Assembly (NCBI GenBank): GCA_964355675.1
Contig: CAYHEC010000040.1
Coordinates: 1-24,804, forward strand
DNA from: CAMBDS01 sp964355675
GTDB taxonomy: Bacteria > Electryoneota > AABM5-125-24 > Hatepunaeales > Hatepunaeaceae
Length of the DNA: 24,804 bases
Direction: 5' to 3'
Position 1 is the first letter of the stretch; every line of letters begins with the position of its first letter. Positions 14,921 through 21,988 of this stretch are shown here, one piece after another. The position numbers and the translations under genes were made by a program. The notes beneath the pieces are model-generated. The model searched no databases. It was not told the DNA's origin and worked only from the letters and a program-made list of their open reading frames with translations.

Positions 14921-15760
14921 TTGAAGGCTTTGGAAAATCCTGCAACAACAGTCGATGACGCCAAGAGACTATTCTTAAAATTAGGCGCTTGCTCAAGTAC
15001 ATTGTTCTACATAGTAAATCGTGAGTTCGGTCATCCAAAGGAAGCCGAAGTTCGTGCGGCTGAAGTCCTTGCTGGAGGGATACTACGGCAGGGATTACAG
15101 TGCGGATTTCTATGGGGATCAGCCATGGGCGCGGGAGCAGAATCCTTTCGAAGGTATCCTGATCGCAGTAAGGCAATCGAAGCAACTATGGCGACGACTC
15201 AACATCTGATGGAATCTTTTCAAGGCGTGACGAAAACGCATGATTGCCGCACGATCACCGACTGTGACTGGAACAGCAAGCTTAGTATGACAAAGTACTT
15301 TCTTACAGGCAGGTTCACGGCTTGCTTTACTCTCGCCGGGAAGTGGTCTCCCGAAGCGATTCAAGTGGCGCACAAAGGGTTGTCCCATGAGAGAAATGGA
15401 CAATCATACCCATCTTTCAACTGTGCTTGCGAAACAGTGCGAAAAATGGGAGCGAGCGATGAAGAGGCTGTAATGGTTGCGGGATTTGCCGGAGGTCTTG
15501 GTTTGAGCGGTAACGGGTGCGGCGCTCTAAGCGCGGCGATGTGGATGATTGCCCTGAAGGAAGCTCGAAAACATCCGGGCAATGCCCTCTATTCCAATCC
15601 GGAAGTGAAGGAGAAACTGGAAGATTTCCTCGCCGAGACTGACGACAAAGTTCTTTGTCGCGAGATTACCGGGCGCGGATTCTCATCGACAACCGAGCAT
15701 TCGGAGTTTGTGATGGGTGGCGGGTGCGATAAGTTGATCGAGTTGCTGGCAAAGGAGTAA
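14921..15760 (+). CDS. C_GCAxxG_C_C family protein (duplicated Cys-rich domain)
   Basis: This 279-residue protein belongs to the Cys-rich TIGR01909-type family, proposed to be redox or metal proteins but uncharacterised. Two related halves can be seen. In the first, C24 is followed by GGILRQGLQCGFLWGSAMGA (C61), C109, C115 and C135. In the second, C168/C170 are followed by GGLGLSGNGCGALSAAMW (C200), C246 and C269. WSPEAI and SFNCACETVRK separate them. No signal peptide is seen, so it is probably cytoplasmic. The TTG start at 14921 follows GGAGAAAGGAAAG, a good ribosome binding site. It follows an MDR oxidoreductase gene, a possible redox partner, and is bracketed by two composite repeat blocks. 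Confidence 0.85.
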   Translation: MKALENPATTVDDAKRLFLKLGACSSTLFYIVNREFGHPKEAEVRAAEVLAGGILRQGLQCGFLWGSAMGAGAESFRRYPDRSKAIEATMATTQHLMESFQGVTKTHDCRTITDCDWNSKLSMTKYFLTGRFTACFTLAGKWSPEAIQVAHKGLSHERNGQSYPSFNCACETVRKMGASDEEAVMVAGFAGGLGLSGNGCGALSAAMWMIALKEARKHPGNALYSNPEVKEKLEDFLAETDDKVLCREITGRGFSSTTEHSEFVMGGGCDKLIELLAKE

Positions 15761-15779
15761 GGGAAGCGCAAGTTATTCA

Positions 15780-15860
15780 AGGATTTCCAAACGGACTCGC
15801 GTAGGTTGAGCCGCCGAGCCCGACAATCAGTAGGACAGGTTTCCAAACCTTTCGGTAGAA
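15780..15860. repeat. Composite palindromic element, copy 3
   Basis: ATTTCCAAACGGACTCGCGT, AGGTTGAGCCGCCGAGCCCG, then ACAATCAGTAGGACAGG and AGGTTT-cc-AAACCT. The block begins 20 nt after the C_GCAxxG_C_C stop codon and mirrors copy 2 in order. Confidence 0.7.
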
Positions 15861-15963
15861 CAGAAGTCTAGCCAAATGGCGTGAGAATGTCTGCACTACG
15901 AATAAAAAATAATCATAGTACAGTCGTTAGTCAGTCACAATTATAAACCGCGGGGGAGTTCAA

Positions 15964-16626
15964 ATGAAATTAATTGCTATTATTCTGATCGTCGGGCTTG
16001 GGCTGGTGGGCGGGTGTTCCAATGATGACAACCCCGCATCACAAGCCAACTCTGCACCCATCATTAGAAGCCTATCGGCAACTCTTCAAGAAATATGCCG
16101 AACTGAGGATACCGATCTAAAGGCAGTCGTCACAGACGATGATCTTGATGCCATATCCTTCGATTGGAGCTGTAACGGAGGTACATTTCGTTATTTACAC
16201 GGAACCACTGCAGGCTGGATTTCGCCTGTAGATCCGGGGATATACTATGTGGTGCTACTTGTTTCTGACGGCAAGGATATTGATAGAGATTCAGCGGCGA
16301 TAACGGTTACATCTGATTGGCCTAATATACCTCCGACCATTCCCTATAGTCCAGCACCGGGAAATGGCGGTTACATTGGTAGAGATAAGACAAGTCAAAA
16401 TCTCTACTGGAATTGCACTGATGCAGATGGGGATTCGTTGTATTTTGATGTTTATTTCGGTGTTGAATCACTTAATTCATTGATCTTTATTCGGCATGAC
16501 TTGCTACTCAAAGGGATAGAAGCTACTGACTTAGTGCCAAACACTCAATATGTTTGGAAAGTCGTCGTTCGAGACGGTCATGGATCGGAGAGGACTGGGC
16601 CAGTTTGGTCATTCTATACACGTTAA
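15964..16626 (+). CDS. Ig/PKD-like lipoprotein (short paralogue)
   Basis: The type II signal peptide ends in the lipobox LVGGC with Cys18, so the protein is a lipid-anchored envelope protein. The mature 200 residues form one Ig/PKD-like domain (about 32-117) and one fibronectin-III-like domain (about 122-218) ending RTGPVWSFYTR, the normal end of this domain type. GGGGGAG lies 6 nt before the ATG. It is a clear paralogue of the gene at 22141, including the leader (CAATTA, then GAGTTC and AATGAAAT), but has only one of the three Ig/PKD-like repeats and is more diverged. Its likely role is surface binding or structure; no enzymatic residues are seen. Confidence 0.85.
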   Translation: MKLIAIILIVGLGLVGGCSNDDNPASQANSAPIIRSLSATLQEICRTEDTDLKAVVTDDDLDAISFDWSCNGGTFRYLHGTTAGWISPVDPGIYYVVLLVSDGKDIDRDSAAITVTSDWPNIPPTIPYSPAPGNGGYIGRDKTSQNLYWNCTDADGDSLYFDVYFGVESLNSLIFIRHDLLLKGIEATDLVPNTQYVWKVVVRDGHGSERTGPVWSFYTR

Positions 16627-16672
16627 TGTAAACCAGTCCAGAGTGTAAAATGAAGTAATTCGCCTAATCCTT

Positions 16673-17062
16673 TTATTCTGTCGTTCCAATCAAAACTGTC
16701 CTAGTTGCTTGCGTTCGAGCAGATTTGGTATGTGGTTTCGGGGGCGTTGAAGGATCGTTTAACGAAACGGTCAATTCAAGACCGAGCGCCTTCGCGATCT
16801 TCTCTATTGTGGTGTAAGAAAATCGACCGTAATCGGCACTTTCCAGGCGTGCAATAGCTGGCTGAGACGTTCCAACTATCTCAGCAAGTTGTGCTTGGGT
16901 AAGACGTGCCTGTTTACGATGTTTCAGGATTTGTCGGCCAATTGCGAATCGCCTACGTGCTTCGGCTACACCTGCTGCAAGTATCGGATCAGCCTGCTCG
17001 GCTTGGCGGAGAAGAGGCAAAGCCTCTACTCCGCTGGTGATTGTCTTTTTGTTGTGTTTCAT
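16673..17062 (-). CDS. higA: XRE-family antitoxin HigA
   Basis: The 129-residue protein has a Cro/C1-type helix-turn-helix at about residues 54-75 (LTQAQLAEIVGTSQPAIARL), followed by YTTIEKIAKALGLEL. The Lys/Thr-rich C-terminal tail after residue 100 looks disordered. It lies downstream of the HigB-like toxin gene on the same strand, 84 nt after its stop; toxin-first order is typical of higBA. It would bind and repress the promoter at 17549-17577. Confidence 0.9.
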   Translation of the reverse strand: MKHNKKTITSGVEALPLLRQAEQADPILAAGVAEARRRFAIGRQILKHRKQARLTQAQLAEIVGTSQPAIARLESADYGRFSYTTIEKIAKALGLELTVSLNDPSTPPKPHTKSARTQATRTVLIGTTE

Positions 17063-17146
17063 TGATTTCGAGTATTAGATTGCGAGTTTAAATTGCGAGT
17101 TATTGTATTTTTTAAGTACGATTGTATAGAATTTGTTTCGATTATG

Positions 17147-17488
17147 TTACGAGTTTTTACTTTCAAAGTTACGCTTTCTTTGAATCGCCAGTTCGATTTC
17201 CTTTTCAGGAACTTTATCCTTCTTGGTTGTCCCGTTCGTAACGATAATAGCTCGATTCTCAAAGAAGAAGTATAGCAGCCGATATTGAACACTATGAACT
17301 TTCCAGCGAAGTTCATAAATACCATCACGAAGGAAATCACAGTAAGGTCGTCTGAGACGGTGACCCTGCAGTTCTAACGCTTCAATCCTTACGTGACCTA
17401 ACGCTCTAGCTTGACGTGGTAGTGACTCAAGCCATTCATACGAGGGAATACTGTCGTCTTCCTCCTGCATAAAGATTACTTTGGGCAT
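17147..17488 (-). CDS. higB: HigB/Gp49-like toxin
   Basis: This is a RelE-superfamily mRNA interferase of the Gp49-like type, 113 residues. Typical parts are EWLESLPRQARALGHVRIEAL, then FLRDGIYELRWKVHSVQYRLLYFF and the closing TTKKDKVPEKEIELAIQRKR, in which the basic residues would contact mRNA on the ribosome. The ATG at 17488 is preceded by AAGGAGG with 4 nt spacing, an excellent ribosome binding site. All family elements are present, so of the toxin-antitoxin pairs here this one looks fully intact. Confidence 0.9.
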   Translation of the reverse strand: MPKVIFMQEEDDSIPSYEWLESLPRQARALGHVRIEALELQGHRLRRPYCDFLRDGIYELRWKVHSVQYRLLYFFFENRAIIVTNGTTKKDKVPEKEIELAIQRKRNFESKNS

Positions 17489-17548
17489 TTTGCCTCCTTG
17501 TTAGACGTTGATACTGAATTTGTCTCCATCTCCTCTGGTTGTAGGGCA

Positions 17549-17577
17549 AATATAACAATCTTGATGTCCATTGTCAA
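17549..17577 (-). promoter_or_regulatory. Sigma-70-type promoter of higBA
   Basis: On the minus strand TTGACA (17577-17572) and TATATT (17554-17549) are separated by exactly 17 nt, close to consensus. Transcription would start near 17542, about 55 nt before the higB ATG. ACAAT/ATTGT half-sites within the spacer could form part of a HigA operator; that is inference. Confidence 0.75.
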
Positions 17578-17627
17578 GCGATTATTACATTATTGAGATA
17601 ATTTAACCTTAATTTTTGGATCCTTGA

Positions 17628-17867
17628 ATGTACAAAGCTATTAACGCTTTCTTTCACCCGACCCAATTCGTTGTCAACGCAAAGGGTAAAAAACTCAGCG
17701 TTATCATCGACCTCAAAACCTACGAAGGGGTAGCCAGAATTTTGGAAGATCATTACGACAACAGCCTGATCGACGAAACTTTGGGTGAAGAGACCTACCC
17801 TTGGGAAGAAGTGAAAGCAGAACTTGACCTTGAAAGAAATAAAGGAGATAAATCCCATGTCCGATAA
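17628..17867 (+). CDS. Orphan antitoxin-like protein overlapping the mutase gene
   Basis: The 79-residue product looks like Phd/YefM-related short antitoxins: FVVNAKGKKLSVIIDLKTYE forms the expected N-terminal strand-helix unit, and the acidic helix YPWEEVKAELDLERNK follows. No toxin gene follows it. Instead the methylmalonyl-CoA mutase ATG (17857) lies inside its last codons (11-nt overlap), where a toxin start is normally found. The intergenic spacer upstream is shared with divergent higBA. The antitoxin identity is an inference from pattern and size. Confidence 0.6.
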   Translation: MYKAINAFFHPTQFVVNAKGKKLSVIIDLKTYEGVARILEDHYDNSLIDETLGEETYPWEEVKAELDLERNKGDKSHVR

Positions 17868-19506
17868 ATCCCCCCGTTCCCGCTGGCAGGCAGACTTCGC
17901 CGTTGCCAAGACGCGCGACGACCAGCTCTTCACGACCGTCTCATCGGCTGAAGTGAAGCCGCTCGTTTCGCCTGAAGATGTTTCCGGCTGGAACCCCGAC
18001 GAGAAGCTCGGCTATCCCGGCCAGTACCCCTTCACCCGCGGAATCCACCCCAACATGTATCGCGGCAAAGTCTGGACGATGCGGATGTTCTCCGGCTTCG
18101 CTACACCGGAAGACACCAACCAGCGCTACAAGATGATCCTCGCCGGCGGCGGAACCGGTCTCTCGGTCGCCTTCGATCTGCCAACCCTCATGGGGCGCGA
18201 CGCAGATGATCCATGGTCAGAGGGCGAAGTCGGTCGCTGCGGTGTGGCGATCTCGTCACTCAGGGACATGGAAGTCCTGTTCGGCGGTATCCCTATGGAG
18301 AAAGTCTCGACCTCGATGACCATCAACTCCCCCGCCGCCATCATCTGGGCAATGTTTATCGCCGCCGCTGAGAAGCAGGGAGCCGACCGTCACAAACTCC
18401 GCGGAACCTGCCAGAACGACATCCTGAAGGAGTATATAGCCCAGAAGGAATACATCTTCCCCCCCGCTCCCTCCATGCGCCTCGTCGTCGATACGATCGA
18501 ATTTGGCGCCAAAGAGATGCCTGAGTGGAACCCGGTCTCGATCTCCGGATACCATATCCGTGAAGCCGGTTCGACCGCCGCGCAGGAACTCGCGTTTACC
18601 TTGGCGGACGGTATGGCTTATGTCGAAGCCTCACTTGACCGCGGCATGAAAATCGACGACTTCGCACCGAGGCTCTCCTTTTTCTTCAACGCCCACATCG
18701 ACTTCTTTGAAGAGATCGCCAAATACCGCGCCGCCCGTCGCATTTGGGCGCGTAAAATGCGTTACAAATATAAGTCCGACAGCCCCCGCTCATGGATGTT
18801 GAGGTTCCACACCCAGACTGCCGGATGCAGTCTTACAGCTCAACAACCCGAGAACAACATTGTCCGCACGGCCATCGAAGCCCTCGCCGGAGTGTTGGGC
18901 GGGACGCAGAGCCTCCATACAAACTCGATGGACGAAACGCTCGCCCTCCCCTCCGCCAAAGCGGCCCTGATCGCGCTAAGGACTCAGCAGATTCTTGCTT
19001 ACGAGACCGGCGTCATCAACACCATAGACCCGTTTGGCGGCAGTTACTTCATGGAGGATTTGACCGACAAGATCGAAGCCGAAGCAGAGGAGTACTTCGA
19101 GCGCATCGACGAGCAGGGAGGAGTCATCCCCGCGATAGAAAATGGCTACTTCCAGCGCGAGCTCGCCCGAGCGGCGTACCGTCACCAGATGGAGCTTGAG
19201 TCGGGCAAACGGCGGATGGTCGGGGTGAACGACTTTGTCGAAGCAAACGAGCAGATCGACATCCCGCTCCTGAAGATCACTCCCGAAGTCGCCCGCCAGC
19301 AGGTGGCAGGTCTTGCCGAGGTGCGCCGGAAGCGTGACCCGAAGGAAGTGGCGCGATGCCTTGGCCGACTTGCGGATGTGGCTCGCTCAAAGGAGAACCA
19401 CATGCCGACGTTGATTGAGTGCGCTCATGCTTACGTGACGCTGGGCGAGATGGTCGCGGTGTTGAAGGAAGCGTTTGGGGAATACCGGGAAGCGGCGTTT
19501 TTTTAG
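17857..19506 (+). CDS. Methylmalonyl-CoA mutase family, large (catalytic) subunit without B12 domain
   Basis: This is the TIM-barrel substrate-binding part of an acyl-CoA mutase (549 residues), interconverting methylmalonyl-CoA and succinyl-CoA, or a related branched pair. Recognisable parts are YPFTRGIHPNMY (57-68), MRMFSGFATPEDTNQRY (75-91), GLSVAFDLPTLMGRD (101-115), the SISGYHIREAGSTAAQE segment and the QSLHTNSMDE loop. The B12-binding domain is not fused, so a separate small subunit is needed and is not in this window. I chose ATG 17857 because AAGGAGAT lies just before it; an upstream ATG (17824) has no such site. The gene is visibly more GC-rich than its neighbours. It could serve propionate or amino-acid metabolism. 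Confidence 0.94.
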   Translation: MSDKSPRSRWQADFAVAKTRDDQLFTTVSSAEVKPLVSPEDVSGWNPDEKLGYPGQYPFTRGIHPNMYRGKVWTMRMFSGFATPEDTNQRYKMILAGGGTGLSVAFDLPTLMGRDADDPWSEGEVGRCGVAISSLRDMEVLFGGIPMEKVSTSMTINSPAAIIWAMFIAAAEKQGADRHKLRGTCQNDILKEYIAQKEYIFPPAPSMRLVVDTIEFGAKEMPEWNPVSISGYHIREAGSTAAQELAFTLADGMAYVEASLDRGMKIDDFAPRLSFFFNAHIDFFEEIAKYRAARRIWARKMRYKYKSDSPRSWMLRFHTQTAGCSLTAQQPENNIVRTAIEALAGVLGGTQSLHTNSMDETLALPSAKAALIALRTQQILAYETGVINTIDPFGGSYFMEDLTDKIEAEAEEYFERIDEQGGVIPAIENGYFQRELARAAYRHQMELESGKRRMVGVNDFVEANEQIDIPLLKITPEVARQQVAGLAEVRRKRDPKEVARCLGRLADVARSKENHMPTLIECAHAYVTLGEMVAVLKEAFGEYREAAFF

Positions 19507-19904
19507 TTCGCGTAGGTTAACCGTCCCGGTTGACCTGTGACGAGCGAGACGCCTGTCGGTACGGTGGGGCTCCGTACCCGCCACCTTATTGCAATTTACA
19601 CGCTAAATTGGGCTATCGCATTTCTTTATTCCAACTTGAACGCTAAATTGGAATAACTTGAATTGCTAAAGGAATTTTGACCTTAGATTCCCGTAACGGA
19701 TTCAACAACGGGAATATCTCCTTAGGCATATCCGCGAAGTCGCCAGCAAGCTACACGTCCGCGTCTGGGTTTGGAGAGGGATTGAGGATTTTGGAAGGAT
19801 GAGTTAAAAATTACTCCCTTTCGGTAGCATCTGCCAGGTCGGAGACGAATTGCCAAAGAGCGGAATGAAATCCGCCCTCCAAGAAATTTTAATTTGAAAG
19901 ATAA
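19507..19904. other. 398-bp intergenic stretch rich in repeats, no gene seen
   Basis: Contents in order: palindromic module A (GTTAACCG-tcc-CGGTTGAC, 19516-19534); a GGTACGG-tggggct-CCGTACC hairpin (about 19557-19577); two copies of ACGCTAAATTGG (about 19600 and 19640), each within a hairpin; TTCCCGT/ACGGGAA arms (about 19689-19715); the dispersed repeat (about 19766-19800); and a degenerate module D (GCGGA/TCCGC, 19860-19875). No reading frame with coding character is seen. Confidence 0.7.
19766..19800 (+). repeat. Dispersed repeat copy
   Basis: GTCTGGGTTTGGAGAGGGAT followed by TGAGGATTTTGGAAG matches, with few changes, the minus-strand sequence at 6512-6560 between the two leftward toxin-antitoxin loci. 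Confidence 0.65.
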
Positions 19905-20225
19905 ATGACCACACTAACCGATTCCACCTTCCCCTCCTTCATCCTCGAATCGACTCAGCCTGTGCTGGTCGATTTCTGGGCGACGTGGTGCGGACCTTGC
20001 CTGGCGCTTTCGCCCGTTGTCGAGGAACTTTCCAAAGACTGGGAAGGTAAAATTACCGTCGCTAAACTCGATGTCGATGACAATCCCGTCACCGCTCGAA
20101 AGTACGGAATCATGAGCATCCCTACGCTGATGCTTTTTAAGCAGGGGCGCCCCATCGAGCGTATAATGGGGCTCGTCAGCAAAGCCGAAATCCAAAAACG
20201 CGTCAAGAACGCCATCATGGATTAA
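19905..20225 (+). CDS. trxA: Thioredoxin
   Basis: This 106-residue cytoplasmic disulfide reductase has the active site FWATWCGPC (WCGPC at 28-32), the buried Asp in LVDFW and the cis-proline in SIPTLMLF (P73). Length and motifs are canonical. ATG at 19905; the ribosome binding site is weak (GAAAG). It reduces protein disulfides using electrons from thioredoxin reductase, which is not encoded nearby. It is 62 nt upstream of the Met-rich lipoprotein gene, on the same strand. Confidence 0.96.
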   Translation: MTTLTDSTFPSFILESTQPVLVDFWATWCGPCLALSPVVEELSKDWEGKITVAKLDVDDNPVTARKYGIMSIPTLMLFKQGRPIERIMGLVSKAEIQKRVKNAIMD

Positions 20226-20287
20226 TCGGCGCCATTACAACCGTTAATACAAACATTAACAATCACATAACCCTTAATGGAAGAAAT

Positions 20288-21091
20288 TTGAAAAACCTGA
20301 TTCTTATCTCGATTATTGTCGGAGTTACTCTGTTCAGCGCTTGCAAGAAAGAGCCGCCTCCGCCACTACCCAAAACTAATCCGCACGCCGGGATGGACAT
20401 GTCTAACCCGCCTGCTGGGATGGATATGAGCGCCAAAGGTGATCCCCATGCCGGAATGGACATGAGCGCGACTAAAGATGATCCCCATGCCGGAATGGAT
20501 ATGGGCGCAGCAAAGGGAGATCCTCATGCCACCATGAGTCAAAACCAAGGCATGGCAGGAACATTTGGCGCACCAAACCCCAGTATGACCGCTGAAGTAT
20601 CAATCGATGGCAAGTTAAGCGTCGGCAAACTTCATGGAAAACTTCCCGCGGGCTGGAAATCTGTTCCCCCAGCCTCGAACATGAGATTGGCTCAGATGGA
20701 GCTTTCCGCCTCATCGGGCGACTCCGAACCGGGGGAATTATCGGTTTTCTACATCGGCGCCGATGCCGGTGGGGTGGAATCCAATATCGACCGCTGGTGC
20801 TCTCAGTTTGCTCAACCTGATGGCAGACCGACTAAGGAGGTCGCTAAACGCGAAGAAATCATGGTCGGTAGTCTCAAGGCTACTTTGGTCGAGTTCACGG
20901 GCACTATGGCGGCTTCTACGATGCCGGGCATGTCTCAGAAGGGTACCAAAGAGAATTGGGCAAACCTGTCCGCTATTGTGATGACGCCTGATGGACCCTT
21001 CTTCTTCAAAGGTACCGGTCCTGCCAAGACGATGAAAGCACAAAAAACTGCTCTGAAGGACTTCATCAAAAGTCTGACTTTTGGCGATTGA
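20288..21091 (+). CDS. Met/His-rich lipoprotein, possible copper-binding envelope protein
   Basis: TTG start at 20288 (GGAAG just upstream). The type II signal peptide ends in LFSAC, lipobox Cys19. A Pro-rich spacer is followed by a low-complexity segment with four AGMDM motifs (about residues 34-73), mostly in PHAGMDMS context. Met and His in such spacing are typical of Cu(I)/Ag(I)-binding segments of copper-resistance proteins. The C-terminal 170 residues (about 98-267) form a globular domain seen alone in other uncharacterised proteins (PAGWKSVPPASNMRLAQMEL; SNIDRWCSQF). The copper role is inference from composition only. A hairpin terminator follows at 21152-21180. Confidence 0.8.
   Translation: MKNLILISIIVGVTLFSACKKEPPPPLPKTNPHAGMDMSNPPAGMDMSAKGDPHAGMDMSATKDDPHAGMDMGAAKGDPHATMSQNQGMAGTFGAPNPSMTAEVSIDGKLSVGKLHGKLPAGWKSVPPASNMRLAQMELSASSGDSEPGELSVFYIGADAGGVESNIDRWCSQFAQPDGRPTKEVAKREEIMVGSLKATLVEFTGTMAASTMPGMSQKGTKENWANLSAIVMTPDGPFFFKGTGPAKTMKAQKTALKDFIKSLTFGD
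20387..20540 (+). repeat. In-frame tandem repeats encoding PHAGMDMS
   Basis: GATCCCCATGCCGGAATGGA and close variants recur about every 27-39 nt inside the lipoprotein gene, as three to four copies plus a shorter last unit (GATCCTCATGCCACCATG). This is a likely site of slippage-driven copy-number change. Confidence 0.85.
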
Positions 21092-21151
21092 GGCTTCATT
21101 TCAGGGAACGCTCCCATCCCATTGCCGAACGATGTCGATGAGGATAAACAC

Positions 21152-21180
21152 AAGAGCCGCTCCACAACGGGGCGGCTCTT
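21152..21180 (+). terminator. Hairpin terminator after the Met-rich lipoprotein gene
   Basis: AAGAGCCGCTCC (21152-21163) pairs with GGGGCGGCTCTT (21169-21180) across a 5-nt loop, with one G-T wobble, and is followed by TGCTCTCTT. The U-tract is imperfect but position and stem fit a Rho-independent terminator. Confidence 0.6.
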
Positions 21181-21190
21181 TGCTCTCTTG

Positions 21191-21344
21191 GAGGGCGGAC
21201 TTTTAGTCCGCTCTCACCCACGCGGGAAAAGCGAAAGAGGACAAAGTCTTGACGCGAGGGGATTTGCGGTGTATATTGAAGGACAGCGGCTTTGTGGGTC
21301 GGGCTTCCAGCCCGACGCGTAGGTTAACCGTCCCGGTTGATGGA
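21191..21344. repeat. Cluster of palindromic modules D, B-like and A
   Basis: GAGGGCGGAC-tttta-GTCCGCTCTC (21191-21215), GTCGGGCT-tcc-AGCCCGAC (21298-21316) and GTTAACCG-tcc-CGGTTGAT (21323-21341) occur in the spacer upstream of hicA. No coding signal is seen here. Confidence 0.75.
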
Positions 21345-21378
21345 CAAGCCAGTCGATTAAGGGAATAAAAGAGCAGAA

Positions 21379-21636
21379 ATCAACCGTAAGAAGCTATTAA
21401 AAAGGCTATCCAAGGGACATCTTCGGAATGTAAGCTTCAGTGATTTCACTAATTTGGTTGAAGCATTCGGCTTCCGACTTGACCATATTAAGGGGAGCCA
21501 CCGGCTATACTTGCATCCTTATACCGAAGACGGTCTGAATCTGCAATCGCTGGATGGGGAAGCCAAACCTTACCAGATCAAGCAATTCCTCGAAATAATC
21601 GACGAATATTCACTCACAATGGAAGATGAAAAATGA
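21379..21636 (+). CDS. hicA: HicA-type toxin, start codon not canonical
   Basis: HicA is a small double-stranded-RNA-binding-fold mRNA interferase. The family pattern is complete: NRKKLLKRLSKGHLRNVSFS, DFTNLVEAFGFRLDHIKGSH (catalytic His), then LYLHP, LNLQSLDGEAKPYQIKQFL and EIIDEYSL. The homologous reading frame is open from 21361, but contains no ATG, GTG or TTG before the TTG at 21454, which would cut off a third of the domain. ATC at 21379 is a plausible non-canonical start; a sequence error or inactivation are alternatives. The stop overlaps the hicB start (ATGA at 21633-21636), so the pair is translationally coupled. Confidence 0.82.
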   Translation: MNRKKLLKRLSKGHLRNVSFSDFTNLVEAFGFRLDHIKGSHRLYLHPYTEDGLNLQSLDGEAKPYQIKQFLEIIDEYSLTMEDEK

Positions 21637-21854
21637 AAGACTACCACATAAACGTCTTTTACAGCGAAGAAGACGGCTGTTATGTCGCGGACATCCCGGA
21701 CTTACGATTTTGCTCGGCGTTCGGGAAAACGCCTAAAGAAGCGGTTGCCGAGGTTGAAATTGCCCGTGATATGTGGATAGAATCGGCTCGCAAACACGGT
21801 AAGCCAGTCCCAAGACCAAGATATAAGCCGGTGATATATCAGGGAGTGCGGTAA
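21633..21854 (+). CDS. hicB: HicB-type antitoxin
   Basis: The 73-residue protein has the partial RNase H-like fold of HicB antitoxins: HINVFYSEEDGCYVADIPDL, then CSAFGKTPKEAVAEVEIARD and a short basic, Pro-rich tail. It lacks the C-terminal DNA-binding domain of longer HicB forms. The ATG overlaps the hicA stop by 4 nt. Its TAA stop (21852-21854) is the start of palindromic module C, so the extreme C-terminus may have been set by the repeat. Confidence 0.88.
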   Translation: MKDYHINVFYSEEDGCYVADIPDLRFCSAFGKTPKEAVAEVEIARDMWIESARKHGKPVPRPRYKPVIYQGVR

Positions 21855-21988
21855 CGCCGCCATCTTGGCGGCAGGTAGCGCCGGCGTCTCGCCGGTTGCC
21901 GCGTAGGTTAAGCGTCCCGCTTGACTCGCGTAGAGCCTGCCCCTGCGAAAGCAGGGGGCGCGCCGCCGAGCCCGACAAGGATCAGTAC
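21851..21988. repeat. Composite palindromic element, copy 4 (modules C-A-hairpin-B)
   Basis: In order: module C (GCCGCC-atctt-GGCGGC at 21856-21872 and CCGGCG-tct-CGCCGG at 21881-21895), module A (GTTAAGCG-tcc-CGCTTGAC at 21907-21925), CCCCTGC-gaaa-GCAGGGG (21940-21957) and module B (CGCGCCGCCGAGCCCGACAA, about 21958-21978). This is the longest chain of modules in the window. Confidence 0.8.

Noticed and set aside
15021..15209. Short frame within the C_GCAxxG_C_C gene
   Set aside because: Alternative frame of a clearly conserved protein.
17489..17627. Cobalamin riboswitch upstream of the B12-dependent mutase
   Set aside because: The spacer is too short and has no B12-box-like sequence; it holds the higBA promoter.
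21122..21322. 66-residue frame after the Met-rich lipoprotein
   Set aside because: It runs through a terminator hairpin and palindromic repeats and has no protein character.
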